This document shows, one piece after another, positions 50,157 to 59,455 of a DNA stretch of 64,000 nucleotides. Position 1 is the first letter of the stretch. Each line of letters opens with the position of its first letter. The notes beneath the pieces are model-generated. The model worked only from the letters and a program-made list of their open reading frames with translations, had not been told where the DNA came from and searched no databases. The position numbers and the translations under genes are program-made. Source of the stretch: Streptomyces sp. NBC_01689 (GTDB lineage: Bacteria > Actinomycetota > Actinomycetes > Streptomycetales > Streptomycetaceae); NCBI RefSeq assembly GCF_036250675.1, contig NZ_CP109592.1:3906001-3970000 (forward strand), in the 5' to 3' direction.

Positions 50157-51410
50157 ATGTCCGCCAGCACGGCACACCCCGCCGAAGGGGACACGTTCGC
50201 CCGGGGCGCGGGCGGCCTCCTGCGTCAGCCGAAGGCCGTCTGGGCGACCGCCGGGGCCTCCGTCGTCGCCTTCATGGGCATCGGGCTCGTCGACCCGATC
50301 CTGCCCTCCATCGCGAAGGGACTGGAGGCCACGCCGAGCCAGGTGTCGCTGCTCTTCACCTCGTACTTCCTGATCACCGCGGTGGCGATGCTGCTGACCG
50401 GTTTCGTCTCCAGCCGCATCGGCGGCAAGAAGACCCTGCTGCTCGGCCTCGCGCTCGTGGTGGTCTTCGCGGGCCTCGCGGGCACCTCCGGGTCGGTCGG
50501 CGAACTCGTCGGATTCCGGGCCGGCTGGGGGCTCGGCAACGCCCTGTTCGTCTCGACCGCCCTCGCCGTCATCGTCGGCGCGGCGGCGGGCGGCAGCGCC
50601 GCGGCGATCCTGCTCTACGAGTCCGCGCTCGGCCTCGGCATGGCGTGCGGACCGCTGGTCGGCGCCCTGCTCGGCAACGCCAGCTGGCGTTACCCGTTCT
50701 TCGGCACCGCGTTCCTGATGGCGGTCGGCTTCCTGTGTGTCACGGCCTTCCTGAAGGAGCAGCCGAAGCCGGCCCGCAGGACCGGGCTGCTCGACCCGCT
50801 CAAGGCGCTCGGCCACGGCGGCCTCGCCTCCGCGGCCGTCTCCGCGTTCTTCTACAACTACACGTTCTTCACCGTGCTGGCCTTCACGCCGTTCGTACTG
50901 GACATGACGCCCTACCGGTCCGGCGCGGTCTTCTTCTGCTGGGGCGTCCTGCTCGCGGCGTTCTCGGTCGTCGTCGCGCCCCGTATGCAGGCACGGTTCG
51001 GTTCGCTGAAGGTGCTCGGCGCCTCCCTCGTACTGCTCGCCGCGGACGTGCTGGTGCTGGGGTACGGCGACCACACCACCGCCGTGGTCTGCACGATCCT
51101 CTCGGGCGCCTTCATCGGCGTGAACAACACCGTGTACACGGAACTCGCGCTGGGCGTGTCGGACGCGCCGCGCCCGGTGGCGAGCGCCGGGTACAACTTC
51201 GTGCGCTGGTTCGCGGCCGCCGCGGCGCCCTACTTCGCGCCGAAGATCGAGGAGTGGAGTTCGGTCCGCGTCGCGTTCCTGGTCGCGGGGGCCACGGCGC
51301 TGGCCGGTGCCGCGGTGGTCTGGGCGCGGCGGACCTCGCTCACCCACGATGCGGACGAACTCCAGCCGCGACACGCCTCCGAGGACGGTGTCACGGTTTT
51401 TGCCAACTGA
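50157..51410 (+). CDS. MFS transporter (drug-efflux type)
   Basis: A 417-residue protein with 12 hydrophobic segments. Motif A region VSSRIGGKKTLLLG follows TM2, and motif C-like ESALGLGMACGPLVGALLG is in TM5, typical of the 12-TM drug:H+ antiporter family. GAGGAG lies eight bases before the ATG. A promoter with an internal inverted repeat suggests repression. Substrate unknown. Confidence 0.88.
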   Translation: MSASTAHPAEGDTFARGAGGLLRQPKAVWATAGASVVAFMGIGLVDPILPSIAKGLEATPSQVSLLFTSYFLITAVAMLLTGFVSSRIGGKKTLLLGLALVVVFAGLAGTSGSVGELVGFRAGWGLGNALFVSTALAVIVGAAAGGSAAAILLYESALGLGMACGPLVGALLGNASWRYPFFGTAFLMAVGFLCVTAFLKEQPKPARRTGLLDPLKALGHGGLASAAVSAFFYNYTFFTVLAFTPFVLDMTPYRSGAVFFCWGVLLAAFSVVVAPRMQARFGSLKVLGASLVLLAADVLVLGYGDHTTAVVCTILSGAFIGVNNTVYTELALGVSDAPRPVASAGYNFVRWFAAAAAPYFAPKIEEWSSVRVAFLVAGATALAGAAVVWARRTSLTHDADELQPRHASEDGVTVFAN

Positions 51411-51438
51411 TTTTTTCCGGCCGGGAACTGACCCGCCC

Positions 51439-52023
51439 TCAGTCCAGCGGAACGGACCCGCGCGACGGATCGCGCAGGTCCGTTCCGGCGTTCAGCCAGC
51501 GCTCCTGGAGCGCCCCGGCGCCGTGCACCCGCTTCCACGCGGCCTCGTTCGGCGTCATCGGGAGCAGCGGCAGGAACCGTACGGGATCGGCCGGCGCGTC
51601 CAGCTCCAGGTCCTCGACCAGCCCACCGGACTCCGCGACCAGGACGGAGGTGAAGGGCGCGCCCGGCCAGAGCGGCCCGCCCACGTCGAGCGAGGCGCCG
51701 GCGGCCACCACCACGCCCTCGACCTGCGGGGACGCGGCCAGGACGGCGAGCGCGCGCAGCACCTTGTCGGTCTCGGCGCGGCCCGCGCGCACCGAGAGGA
51801 CCAGCTCGGCGCGCGGCCCCTTCACCGGATCGGCGAGCACCGCCGTGGGGTCCGCCATCGGCTGGGCGGACATGCCGAGCGTCGCGTAGCGGACGACGTC
51901 CCCCTCCGTGAAACGCAGCACCTCGATGCGGTCGGTACCGAGGAAGGTGACCGCGGCCCGCGCGTCGGGTTCGCCCAGCGCGGATCGCAACCGGGCCTCG
52001 ACCAGAGGAAGAACATCAGCCAT
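51439..52023 (-). CDS. Suppressor-of-fused (SUFU) domain protein
   Basis: A 194-residue protein matching the bacterial SUFU family: RTAVTFLGTDR-like start, LGMSAQPM, RAELVLSVRAG and FLPLLPMTPNEA. In bacteria these occur as immunity proteins to polymorphic toxins or as stand-alone proteins; no toxin is seen here. ATG 52023 is chosen. It converges with the MFS gene. Confidence 0.78.
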   Translation of the reverse strand: MADVLPLVEARLRSALGEPDARAAVTFLGTDRIEVLRFTEGDVVRYATLGMSAQPMADPTAVLADPVKGPRAELVLSVRAGRAETDKVLRALAVLAASPQVEGVVVAAGASLDVGGPLWPGAPFTSVLVAESGGLVEDLELDAPADPVRFLPLLPMTPNEAAWKRVHGAGALQERWLNAGTDLRDPSRGSVPLD

Positions 52024-52065
52024 GAACCGAGCATAGAACTCGTCAGCAACGGGCAAAGCGGGGGC

Positions 52066-52091
52066 TTGACGCTTCGGTGCGCTGATAGTCT
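52066..52091 (+). promoter_or_regulatory. Candidate corA promoter
   Basis: TTGACG (52066-52071) and TAGTCT (52086-52091) resemble consensus hexamers, but the 14-base spacer is shorter than normal. It would give a leader of about 450 bases before corA. Confidence 0.35.
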
Positions 52092-52235
52092 TGGCCGCTG
52101 GTCGGGGCAGCACGCAGAAGCGTCGCTCTCGAGCTCCGACGCACTGACTGACTGTTCTCCCTCGCCGGGAGACAGCTCCCCCTCGGGGGATGGATCGTCC
52201 CTCACGGGGGACCGGCCGGAGGAGGTGGGGCTGCA

Positions 52236-52283
52236 ATGGACCGAAGTCGACCGTGCAGTACCACCCGCTCTTCCGGTCGCTGA
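52236..52283 (+). CDS. 15-residue leader ORF upstream of corA
   Basis: ATG with GGAGGAGG (52218-52225) ten bases upstream, encoding MDRSRPCSTTRSSGR then TGA. It lies about 260 bases upstream of corA on the same strand, in a 520-base region without another gene. A short leader ORF (corL) controls corA in Salmonella; similar control here is inferred. Confidence 0.4.
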   Translation: MDRSRPCSTTRSSGR

Positions 52284-52543
52284 ATTCTGTAGCTGGTTCC
52301 CCTCACCCAGGCCGGCTGCCGCCTCCCGCAAACGTGTGCATACGTGTCAGCGTCGTGCGTTGCACCACGGAAGAGCGCTTCGTTCCCGCCTGATCTGTCT
52401 GATCTGAATCAGTAGCGAAGCTGCCACCGCGACGGTGCGGTGCTCCCCGCTTTGTGGACGTGCCAAACATCCGCAGTCAGGACGTCCCCATTCCGGGCAG
52501 TTCCAACCGTCGCCGGCGGCCTCCAGTTGTGAAGGAGCCTGCC

Positions 52544-53656
52544 ATGTCGATGATCCGTGACCTCCGTGCCGCGGTCCGCCCCCGCCCTTCCCTGCGCAAG
52601 GACGGCGGCTCGTACGACACCACCCGCGCCCCCGGGACCGACTCCGCCGTGGTCGACTGCGCGGTCTACCGCGACGGCGCCCGCGTGCGGACCCCCGAGC
52701 CGCTCACCCCGCACGAGGCGATGCGCCTGGTGCACCGCGACGGCGGCTTCGTGTGGATCGGCCTGCACGAGCCCACCGAGGCCGAGTTCTCCGGCATCGC
52801 GAGCGTCTTCGGGCTGCACCCGCTGGCCGTGGAGGACGCCGTCCAGGCGCACCAGCGGCCCAAGCTGGAGCGCTACGACGACTCCCTCTTCACGGTCTTC
52901 AAGACCATCCACTACGTCGAGCACGACGAACTCACCGCCACCAGCGAGGTCGTGGAGACCGGCGAGGTCATGTGCTTCACCGGCCGGGACTTCTTCATCA
53001 CCGTCCGGCACGGCGGCCAGGGCTCGCTGCGGGCGCTGCGCCACCGGCTGCAGGACGAGCCCGAACTGCTCGCCAAGGGCCCTTCGGCGGTGCTGCACGC
53101 GATCGCCGACCACGTCGTCGACGGGTACATCGCGGTCGCGGACGCCGTGCAGGACGACATCGACGAGGTCGAGACCGAGGTGTTCTCGCTCGGACGGAAA
53201 GGCACTCCGCGCGGCACGGACGCCGGCCGCATCTACCAACTCAAGCGTGAGGTGCTGGAGTTCAAGCGGGCGGTGTCGCCGCTGCTGCGTCCGATGCAGC
53301 TGCTGAGCGAGCGGCCGATGCGGCTGGTCGACCCGGACATCCAGAAGTACTTCCGCGATGTCGCCGACCATCTCGCCCGGGTGCAGGAGCAGGTCCTCGG
53401 CTTCGACGAACTGCTCAACTCGATCCTCCAGGCCAACCTCGCGCAGGCGTCCGTCACGCAGAACGAGGACATGCGCAAGATCACTTCCTGGGCCGCGATC
53501 ATCGCCGTGCCGACGATGGTGTGCGGGGTGTACGGGATGAACTTCGACTACATGCCGGAGCTGCGCTGGAAGTTCGGCTATCCGCTGACGCTCGGGGTCA
53601 CCGTCGGCATCTGCCTCTCGATCCACCGGATCCTGAAGCGCAACGGCTGGCTCTGA
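52544..53656 (+). CDS. corA: CorA-family magnesium/cobalt transporter
   Basis: A 370-residue protein. A large cytoplasmic domain (residues 1-305) is followed by two membrane helices; the signature YGMNF closes TM1 (VCGVYGMNFDYMPEL). The C terminus is KRNGWL. It forms a homopentameric Mg2+/Co2+ channel. GAAGGAG precedes the ATG. The long upstream region and a leader ORF suggest post-transcriptional control. It is followed within 35 bases by the next gene. Confidence 0.92.
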   Translation: MSMIRDLRAAVRPRPSLRKDGGSYDTTRAPGTDSAVVDCAVYRDGARVRTPEPLTPHEAMRLVHRDGGFVWIGLHEPTEAEFSGIASVFGLHPLAVEDAVQAHQRPKLERYDDSLFTVFKTIHYVEHDELTATSEVVETGEVMCFTGRDFFITVRHGGQGSLRALRHRLQDEPELLAKGPSAVLHAIADHVVDGYIAVADAVQDDIDEVETEVFSLGRKGTPRGTDAGRIYQLKREVLEFKRAVSPLLRPMQLLSERPMRLVDPDIQKYFRDVADHLARVQEQVLGFDELLNSILQANLAQASVTQNEDMRKITSWAAIIAVPTMVCGVYGMNFDYMPELRWKFGYPLTLGVTVGICLSIHRILKRNGWL

Positions 53657-53682
53657 CGCCGGAGCGTCCCGCTGGCTAGGCT
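53653..53682 (+). promoter_or_regulatory. Promoter giving a leaderless transcript
   Basis: CTGACG (53653-53658) and TAGGCT (53677-53682) are separated by 18 bases, and only six bases separate the -10 from the ATG of the next gene. It overlaps the corA stop codon. Confidence 0.5.
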
Positions 53683-53688
53683 GAGGCC

Positions 53689-54231
53689 ATGACGGAACAG
53701 GTGCTCGACCAGGCCCTCATCGAGGAGGCCACCAAGAAGTCCGGGCTGATCTGGGTGCGCGGCGACGGCACGCCGTCGGCCGGCGCTCCGGGCCCCGGTG
53801 AGCCCGCCCAGGCCCTGTGGCACGTGTGGCACGACGGCGCGGCCTGTCTGGTCGGCGACGGGCCCGGCGAGCAGCCGCTGCCGGGTCTGGCCGACGGGGG
53901 CGAGGCCGTCGTCACCGTGCGCAGCAAGGACAAGGGCGGCCGGTTGGTGGCCTGGACGGCGCGGGTGGTCGAGCTCGCGTCCGGGTCCGACGCGTGGCAG
54001 GAGACGGTCGCCGAGCTCAAGGGCAAGCGGCTGAACGCGCCCGACGGCGAGGAGATGCCTGCCCGTTGGGCGCGCGAGTGCCGGGTGCTGCGTCTGGAGC
54101 CCCTGGCGGGCACGCTCCCGCTGCCGGACGGCTCGCTGGCCGCCGCGCCCGCGCCGAGCCCGGCGACGACCCGGCAGCCGATCCCGGAGGCCGTCCCCCG
54201 GCTCCTGTTCAAGAAGCGCAAGCGGTCGTAG
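53689..54231 (+). CDS. Hypothetical protein, pyridoxamine-oxidase-like split barrel
   Basis: A 180-residue protein. A beta-rich central part (WHVWHDGAACLV, EAVVTVRSKD, LVAWTARVVEL) resembles the split-barrel FMN-binding fold, though I see no clear flavin motif. The C terminus is Pro-rich then basic (LLFKKRKRS). It may be transcribed without a leader from its own promoter. Function unknown. Confidence 0.72.
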   Translation: MTEQVLDQALIEEATKKSGLIWVRGDGTPSAGAPGPGEPAQALWHVWHDGAACLVGDGPGEQPLPGLADGGEAVVTVRSKDKGGRLVAWTARVVELASGSDAWQETVAELKGKRLNAPDGEEMPARWARECRVLRLEPLAGTLPLPDGSLAAAPAPSPATTRQPIPEAVPRLLFKKRKRS

Positions 54232-54304
54232 ACCGGGGCGACTTGGCGTGACGCCGGCGCCTCTGGGCCAGGGCGGCGCCGGCGGGCGCGGGGCGCGTCG
54301 CCCG

Positions 54305-55063
54305 CTACGAGGCCGGCAGCTGCCTGCCGTAGTCGACGGTCTCGTCCTTGGCCGGTTCGGCGAGGGCGAAGCCCTTCCCCCAGTCGGAGAGGCGAAGCGT
54401 CCCGGCGCCGCCCGCGCGGACCAGGAGAACGGGGTAGGGGGCACCCTCCAGCGACACGTCGAGGGTGCCGCCCGCTCCCTTGTCCCCGGTGATACGGATC
54501 GTGCGGACGCCGGACTGCTCGTGGTGGCCGTCCGTGGCGAGCGCCCCGTGCAGGGTGAGCAGGCCCTCCAGGAGGACGTCCTTGTCCGTGAAGCTGATGA
54601 AGCGCTTGTAGGCCGGGTCCCCGGTCGGCACCTTCACGTACTTGTCGCCCAGCTTGTCGGCCGCGGCCGTGTCCGCCGAGCTGGTGCCGCCCTTGTCGTC
54701 CTGGTGGTTCCAGAACTCGGCGCCCGCCTTGAGGAAGAGGTGTTCACCCACTCGCAGCAGCTTGAAGCTCGCCCCCTGCGAGGTGACCGACCCGGTGCCG
54801 CCGTCCGCCTTCAGACGCATGTCGAGTCTGTACGTGCGCCCGTTGGACACCACGGTTCCGGCGAGCCTGACCGCGTCCGCGGAGGTCGCCGCGGTGCGGG
54901 ACTTCGTCTGGATCGTGGTGGCGGGCAGCTTCCCCACCCCGTTCGTGCCCGCGTCAGGATCCTCGCTGCCGCACCCCGTAAGGCCCGTCCCCGTCACGAC
55001 CAGGGCGCACATCGCGCCGACCAGTGCGGCCCTGCGGGTACGGCCCTGGAGCATCGCAGTCAC
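54305..55063 (-). CDS. Putative lipoprotein, LolA/LppX-like
   Basis: A 252-residue secreted lipoprotein with signal peptide and lipobox LTGC near residue 30. The mature part is beta-rich with alternating polar segments and resembles LppX/LprG-type lipid-binding lipoproteins, though similarity is weak. GTG 55063 follows GAAAGG; ATG 55054 is an alternative. It is divergent from the MgtE-N/CBS gene. Confidence 0.75.
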   Translation of the reverse strand: MTAMLQGRTRRAALVGAMCALVVTGTGLTGCGSEDPDAGTNGVGKLPATTIQTKSRTAATSADAVRLAGTVVSNGRTYRLDMRLKADGGTGSVTSQGASFKLLRVGEHLFLKAGAEFWNHQDDKGGTSSADTAAADKLGDKYVKVPTGDPAYKRFISFTDKDVLLEGLLTLHGALATDGHHEQSGVRTIRITGDKGAGGTLDVSLEGAPYPVLLVRAGGAGTLRLSDWGKGFALAEPAKDETVDYGRQLPAS

Positions 55064-55359
55064 GGTGGGCTGCCTTTCGTACGGGGTCCATGCGGGTGTC
55101 CGTGCCGGGGCGCCCCGCGGAGGGTCCGCACCGGTGCCCGTCACGGCGTACGGCAGCGTACCGGTGCCGCACCGGCCCGGCGGAGCCAGTCCGTCCGGAC
55201 CGCTCACCAGGGCGTATCCGACCGGGACGGGCTAGCCTGAAGCGCACCTGCGCGGACAGAGCGGGACCAAGCACGCGTACGCCGACGCCACCCGGCGCGC
55301 GTACCGGGGCAGTACGGGAAACACCTACCGGGACAGCACGGAAAGAAGGAGGCGCGGGC

Positions 55360-56649
55360 ATGGCCGCAGGCGCCCCCCGGATCTTCGTCTCGCACCTCGC
55401 CGGTGTCGCCGTCTTCGACCCGAACGGCGACCAGGTCGGACAGGTGCGGGACCTGGTCGCCATGCTGCGCGTCGGCCGGCGCCCGCCCCGGCTGCTGGGA
55501 CTCGTCGTCGAACTGTCCACCAGACGGCGCATCTTCCTGCCCATGACCCGGGTGACCGGCATCGAGTCCGGCCAGGTCATCACCACCGGTGTCCTGAACG
55601 TCCGCCGCTTCGAGCAGCGGCCCACCGAGCGGCTCGTCTTCGGTGAACTCCTCGACCGGCGGGTGCGGCTCGTCGACACGGACGAGGAGGTGACCGTCCT
55701 CGACGTGTCGGTCCGCCAGCTGCCGGCCCGGCGGGAGTGGGAGATCGGCCGGGTCTTCGTGCGCCGGGCGCGCAGCGGGACCTTCCGGCGCACCCGTGGC
55801 GAGACCCTGACCGTCGACTGGTCCGCGGTCACCGGGTTCTCGCTGGAGGAGCACGGGCAGGGCGCCGAGAGCCTGCTCGCCACCTTCGAGCAGCTGCGCG
55901 CCGCCGACCTCGCCAACGTGCTGCACCACCTCTCCCCGAAGCGGCGCGGCGAGGTGGCCGCCGCCCTCGACGACGACCGTCTCGCCGACGTCCTGGAGGA
56001 GCTCCCGGAGGACGACCAGATCGAGATCCTCGGCAAGCTCAAGGAGGAACGCGCCGCGGACGTCCTGGAGGCGATGGACCCCGACGACGCGGCCGACCTG
56101 CTGGCCGAACTCCCTGAGGAGGACGTGGAGCGGCTGCTGACGCTGATGCGGCCGGACGACGCCGCCGACGTCCGGCGGCTCATGTCGTACGAGGAGCGCA
56201 CCGCGGGCGGTCTGATGACGACCGAGCCGATCGTGCTGCGGCCCGACGCCACGGTCGCCGAGGCGCTCGCCCGGGTCCGCAACTCCGACCTGTCCCCCGC
56301 GCTCGCCGCCCAGGTGTACGTCTGCCGCCCGCCGGACGAGACGCCGACCGGCAAGTACCTGGGCACCGCGCACTTCCAGCGGCTGCTGCGCGATCCCCCG
56401 TACACGCTGGTCAGCTCGATCCTCGACGACGATCTGCAGCCCCTGGCGCCGGACGCGGCGCTGCCGGTCGTCGCGGGCTTCTTCGCCGCGTACGACATGG
56501 TCGCCGCGCCCGTGGTCGACGAGAGCGGCTCTCTGCTCGGCGCGGTGACCGTGGACGACGTACTGGACCACATGCTGCCCGAGGACTGGCGCGAGACGGA
56601 GTTCCATCTGCACGAGGACGAGGCCGGAGGGGGGAGCCATGACGCCTGA
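55360..56649 (+). CDS. MgtE N-domain/CBS protein lacking the channel
   Basis: A 429-residue soluble protein. Residues 1-160 form PRC-barrel-like segments, then the MgtE_N superhelix (LADVLEELPEDDQ, DPDDAADLLAELPEED) and two CBS motifs (GLMTTEPIVLRPDAT, LQPLAPDAALPVVAG). The membrane channel of MgtE is absent, so it cannot transport Mg2+ itself and may sense Mg2+ or partner another protein. AAGGAGG precedes the ATG. The next gene starts 11 bases before its stop. Confidence 0.87.
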   Translation: MAAGAPRIFVSHLAGVAVFDPNGDQVGQVRDLVAMLRVGRRPPRLLGLVVELSTRRRIFLPMTRVTGIESGQVITTGVLNVRRFEQRPTERLVFGELLDRRVRLVDTDEEVTVLDVSVRQLPARREWEIGRVFVRRARSGTFRRTRGETLTVDWSAVTGFSLEEHGQGAESLLATFEQLRAADLANVLHHLSPKRRGEVAAALDDDRLADVLEELPEDDQIEILGKLKEERAADVLEAMDPDDAADLLAELPEEDVERLLTLMRPDDAADVRRLMSYEERTAGGLMTTEPIVLRPDATVAEALARVRNSDLSPALAAQVYVCRPPDETPTGKYLGTAHFQRLLRDPPYTLVSSILDDDLQPLAPDAALPVVAGFFAAYDMVAAPVVDESGSLLGAVTVDDVLDHMLPEDWRETEFHLHEDEAGGGSHDA

Positions 56650-57223
56650 CCGCGAGACCCGTGAACGCGCCGTCACCGGGGCCACCGCGACCACCCGGCC
56701 GCGCAGCCGCCTCGACCAGCCGATGCCGCCCCGCCGCAGGCTGCTGCCCGAGTGGGACCCGGAGGCCTTCGGCCGGCTCTCGGAACGGATCGCCCGCTTC
56801 CTCGGCACCGGACGTTTCATCGTCTGGATGACGGTCGTCATCATCCTGTGGGTGGTGTGGAACGTCAGCGCACCCCGTGACCTCAGGTTCGACAACTACC
56901 CGTTCATCTTCCTGACCCTGATGCTGTCGCTGCAGGCCTCGTACGCGGCCCCCCTGATCCTGCTCGCGCAGAACCGTCAGGACGACCGTGACCGGGTCAA
57001 CCTCGAACAGGACCGCAAGCAGAACGAGCGGTCGATCGCGGACACCGAGTACCTCACGCGCGAGATCGCCGCCCTGCGCATCGGCCTCGGCGAGGTCGCC
57101 ACCCGCGACTGGATCCGCTCCGAGCTGGAGGACCTGGTCAGGGCGCTGGAGGAGGACCATTCGGACGGGCACGCCGTATTCCCGGCGGAACGGTCGCCCG
57201 GACGTGACACAGGCGACCGCTGA
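56639..57223 (+). CDS. DUF1003 membrane protein
   Basis: A 194-residue protein. Two hydrophobic helices (IVWMTVVIILWVVWNV, FIFLTLMLSLQASYAAPLIL) are followed by the diagnostic LAQNRQDDRDRVN and a charged helix. Its start overlaps the MgtE-N/CBS gene by 11 bases and GGAGGGGGGAGCC precedes it, so the two proteins are probably made together and may interact. A link to metal homeostasis is inferred from the neighbour. Confidence 0.9.
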   Translation: MTPDRETRERAVTGATATTRPRSRLDQPMPPRRRLLPEWDPEAFGRLSERIARFLGTGRFIVWMTVVIILWVVWNVSAPRDLRFDNYPFIFLTLMLSLQASYAAPLILLAQNRQDDRDRVNLEQDRKQNERSIADTEYLTREIAALRIGLGEVATRDWIRSELEDLVRALEEDHSDGHAVFPAERSPGRDTGDR

Positions 57224-57267
57224 CGGGGCTTTCCGGGCCCCGGGCCGGGCGCCGTACCATCGTCCCT

Positions 57268-58401
57268 ATGGCTACGGAAGACGCGGTGCGTGAAGCACTG
57301 GCGACGGTGAACGACCCCGAGATCCAACGACCCATCACCGAACTGGGGATGGTCAAATCGGTGGACATCGGTGCGGACGGCGCGGTCGCGGTCGCCGTAT
57401 ATCTGACCGTCTCCGGCTGTCCGATGCGCGACACCATCACCGAGAACGTGACGAAGGCGGTCTCGGCGGTCGAGGGCGTCACCCGTGTCGACGTGACCCT
57501 GGACGTCATGAGCGACGAACAGCGCCGCGAACTGGCGGGCGCGCTGCGCGGCGGCCAGGCCGAGCGCGAGGTCCCCTTCGCGAAGCCGGGCTCCCTCACC
57601 CGCGTGTACGCGGTCGCCTCCGGCAAGGGCGGCGTCGGCAAGTCCTCGGTGACGGTGAACCTGGCGGCGGCGATGGCGGCCGACGGCCTCAAGGTCGGCG
57701 TCGTCGACGCGGACATCTACGGCCACTCCGTGCCCCGGATGCTCGGCGCCGACGGGCGTCCGACCCAGGTCGAGAACATGATCATGCCGCCGTCGGCACA
57801 CGGCGTGAAGGTCATCTCCATCGGCATGTTCACGCCGGGCAACGCCCCGGTCGTATGGCGCGGCCCGATGCTCCACCGCGCCCTGCAGCAGTTCCTGGCG
57901 GACGTGTACTGGGGCGACCTGGACGTCCTCCTGCTCGACCTCCCGCCGGGCACCGGCGACATCGCGATCTCCGTCGCCCAGCTGGTGCCGAACGCCGAGA
58001 TCCTCGTCGTCACCACCCCGCAGCAGGCGGCGGCCGAGGTGGCCGAGCGCGCGGGCTCCATCGCCGTCCAGACCCACCAGAAGATCGTGGGCGTCGTCGA
58101 GAACATGGCGGGCCTGCCGTGCCCGCACTGCGGCGAGATGGTCGACGTGTTCGGCACCGGCGGCGGCCAGACCGTAGCGGACGGGCTGACCCGCACCACC
58201 GGCGCGAGCGTCCCGGTCCTCGGCTCCATCCCCATCGACGTCCGGCTGCGCGAGGGCGGCGACGACGGCAGGCCGGTCGTCCTGACCGATCCCTCGTCCC
58301 CGGCCGGCTCGGCCCTGCGCGCCATCGCGGGCAAGCTGGGCGGCCGGCAGCGCGGCCTGTCGGGCATGTCCCTCGGCATCACCCCGAAGAACAAGTTCTG
58401 A
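57268..58401 (+). CDS. mrp: Mrp/NBP35-family ATPase, Fe-S cluster carrier
   Basis: A 377-residue ParA-like ATPase. An N-terminal MIP18/DUF59 domain (residues 1-90) precedes the deviant Walker A GKGGVGKSS. The Cys pair CPHCG lies near residue 288, expected to bind a bridging 4Fe-4S cluster. It probably loads Fe-S clusters on target proteins. It corresponds to Rv1229c in the M. tuberculosis layout. Confidence 0.92.
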   Translation: MATEDAVREALATVNDPEIQRPITELGMVKSVDIGADGAVAVAVYLTVSGCPMRDTITENVTKAVSAVEGVTRVDVTLDVMSDEQRRELAGALRGGQAEREVPFAKPGSLTRVYAVASGKGGVGKSSVTVNLAAAMAADGLKVGVVDADIYGHSVPRMLGADGRPTQVENMIMPPSAHGVKVISIGMFTPGNAPVVWRGPMLHRALQQFLADVYWGDLDVLLLDLPPGTGDIAISVAQLVPNAEILVVTTPQQAAAEVAERAGSIAVQTHQKIVGVVENMAGLPCPHCGEMVDVFGTGGGQTVADGLTRTTGASVPVLGSIPIDVRLREGGDDGRPVVLTDPSSPAGSALRAIAGKLGGRQRGLSGMSLGITPKNKF

Positions 58402-58594
58402 CCGACGGTCTCCCGGACCTTCCGGCCCCGGCGAGGTGGGCCCACCTCGTCAGGGGCACGGCCCGCTCGTCAAGGGCGCGGCCGGCTCGTCAGGGCCGCG
58501 GGGAGCCGCGCGACCCGGCCGTGTCCGGCGCGCGGCCGGACGGCCGCCCCGCAGCGCCCTCGGGGAACCCCCCGCGAAGCGCCGCGCGGTGCGC

Positions 58595-59251
58595 TCACGC
58601 GTACGCGGCGATGTCCTTGACCACGGCGAAGCCCAGCCCGTACGCGCTCATGCCGCGCCCGTACGCGCCGACGTGCACGCCCTCCTGGGTGGACCCGGCG
58701 AGGACCCAGCCGAACTCGGACTCCCGGTAGTGGAACGGCGTGGGCACACCGTCCACGGGGAGGGACAGCGAGGACCAGTCCGGCCCGTCGAGGTCGTCCG
58801 CGAGGACCCAGGCCGTCTCGGTCTGCTGGTCCAGCCAGTCGTCCCGCAGGGTGTGGTCCATCTGGCCGGGCCAGGTGAAGGACAGCAGCCCCACACCGGC
58901 CAGCCAGGCCGCCGAGGACACCGAGGTGGCCTCCAGCAGCCCCGTACCGTCCGCGCTGCGGCGCGAGGGGTTCGCCGCGACGGTCACCACGACCGCGAAG
59001 CGTTCCTTGTCCTCGGTCGACTCGCTGCGCACCGAGGGCTCCTCCCCGTGCCCGATCGAACCGTGTTCGACGGCGCCGTCCGCCGACATGCCCACCTGCA
59101 TCAGCCAGCGCGGTCCCGTGAAGGCCTCGTCGAGGCCGTACCACGGGAAGGGCGCCAGCAGGTAGCCGTCGACCGTACGCCGGGCGGAGGAGAGCTGCTG
59201 CCCGCCCTCCGTGGCCGGTGACTGCGCGCCTACCCGACTTGTCGTCTCCAT
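58595..59251 (-). CDS. Hypothetical protein
   Basis: A 218-residue protein with no signal peptide or membrane helix that I can see. It is rich in Trp and Asp (SAAWLAGVGLLSFTWPGQMD, WVLADDLDGPDWSSL). AAGGAGG lies 12 bases before the ATG. It shows no motif of a known family. Conserved-looking segments argue that it is real. Confidence 0.72.
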   Translation of the reverse strand: METTSRVGAQSPATEGGQQLSSARRTVDGYLLAPFPWYGLDEAFTGPRWLMQVGMSADGAVEHGSIGHGEEPSVRSESTEDKERFAVVVTVAANPSRRSADGTGLLEATSVSSAAWLAGVGLLSFTWPGQMDHTLRDDWLDQQTETAWVLADDLDGPDWSSLSLPVDGVPTPFHYRESEFGWVLAGSTQEGVHVGAYGRGMSAYGLGFAVVKDIAAYA

Positions 59252-59455
59252 CTGCCCGGACGCCTCCTTGCTCTCGTCGGACCGGGTGGCCCGCCCCCCT
59301 CGGGCGTCCTCAGCGGTCCGCACAACAACTGGGCAGCATAGCCACACCGCTCCGAGCAGCAGGGAAAGCACCCGGCGCGTGGGTCGCGGCCGCCGTCGAT
59401 TTCCGGCCGCGCCGAGCCGCCCCGGACTCCTGACCCGCCCGGGCCGGAGTACGTG

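Noticed and set aside
52023..52543. M-box or other Mg2+ riboswitch before corA
   Set aside because: No match to the conserved M-box core that I could find by eye.
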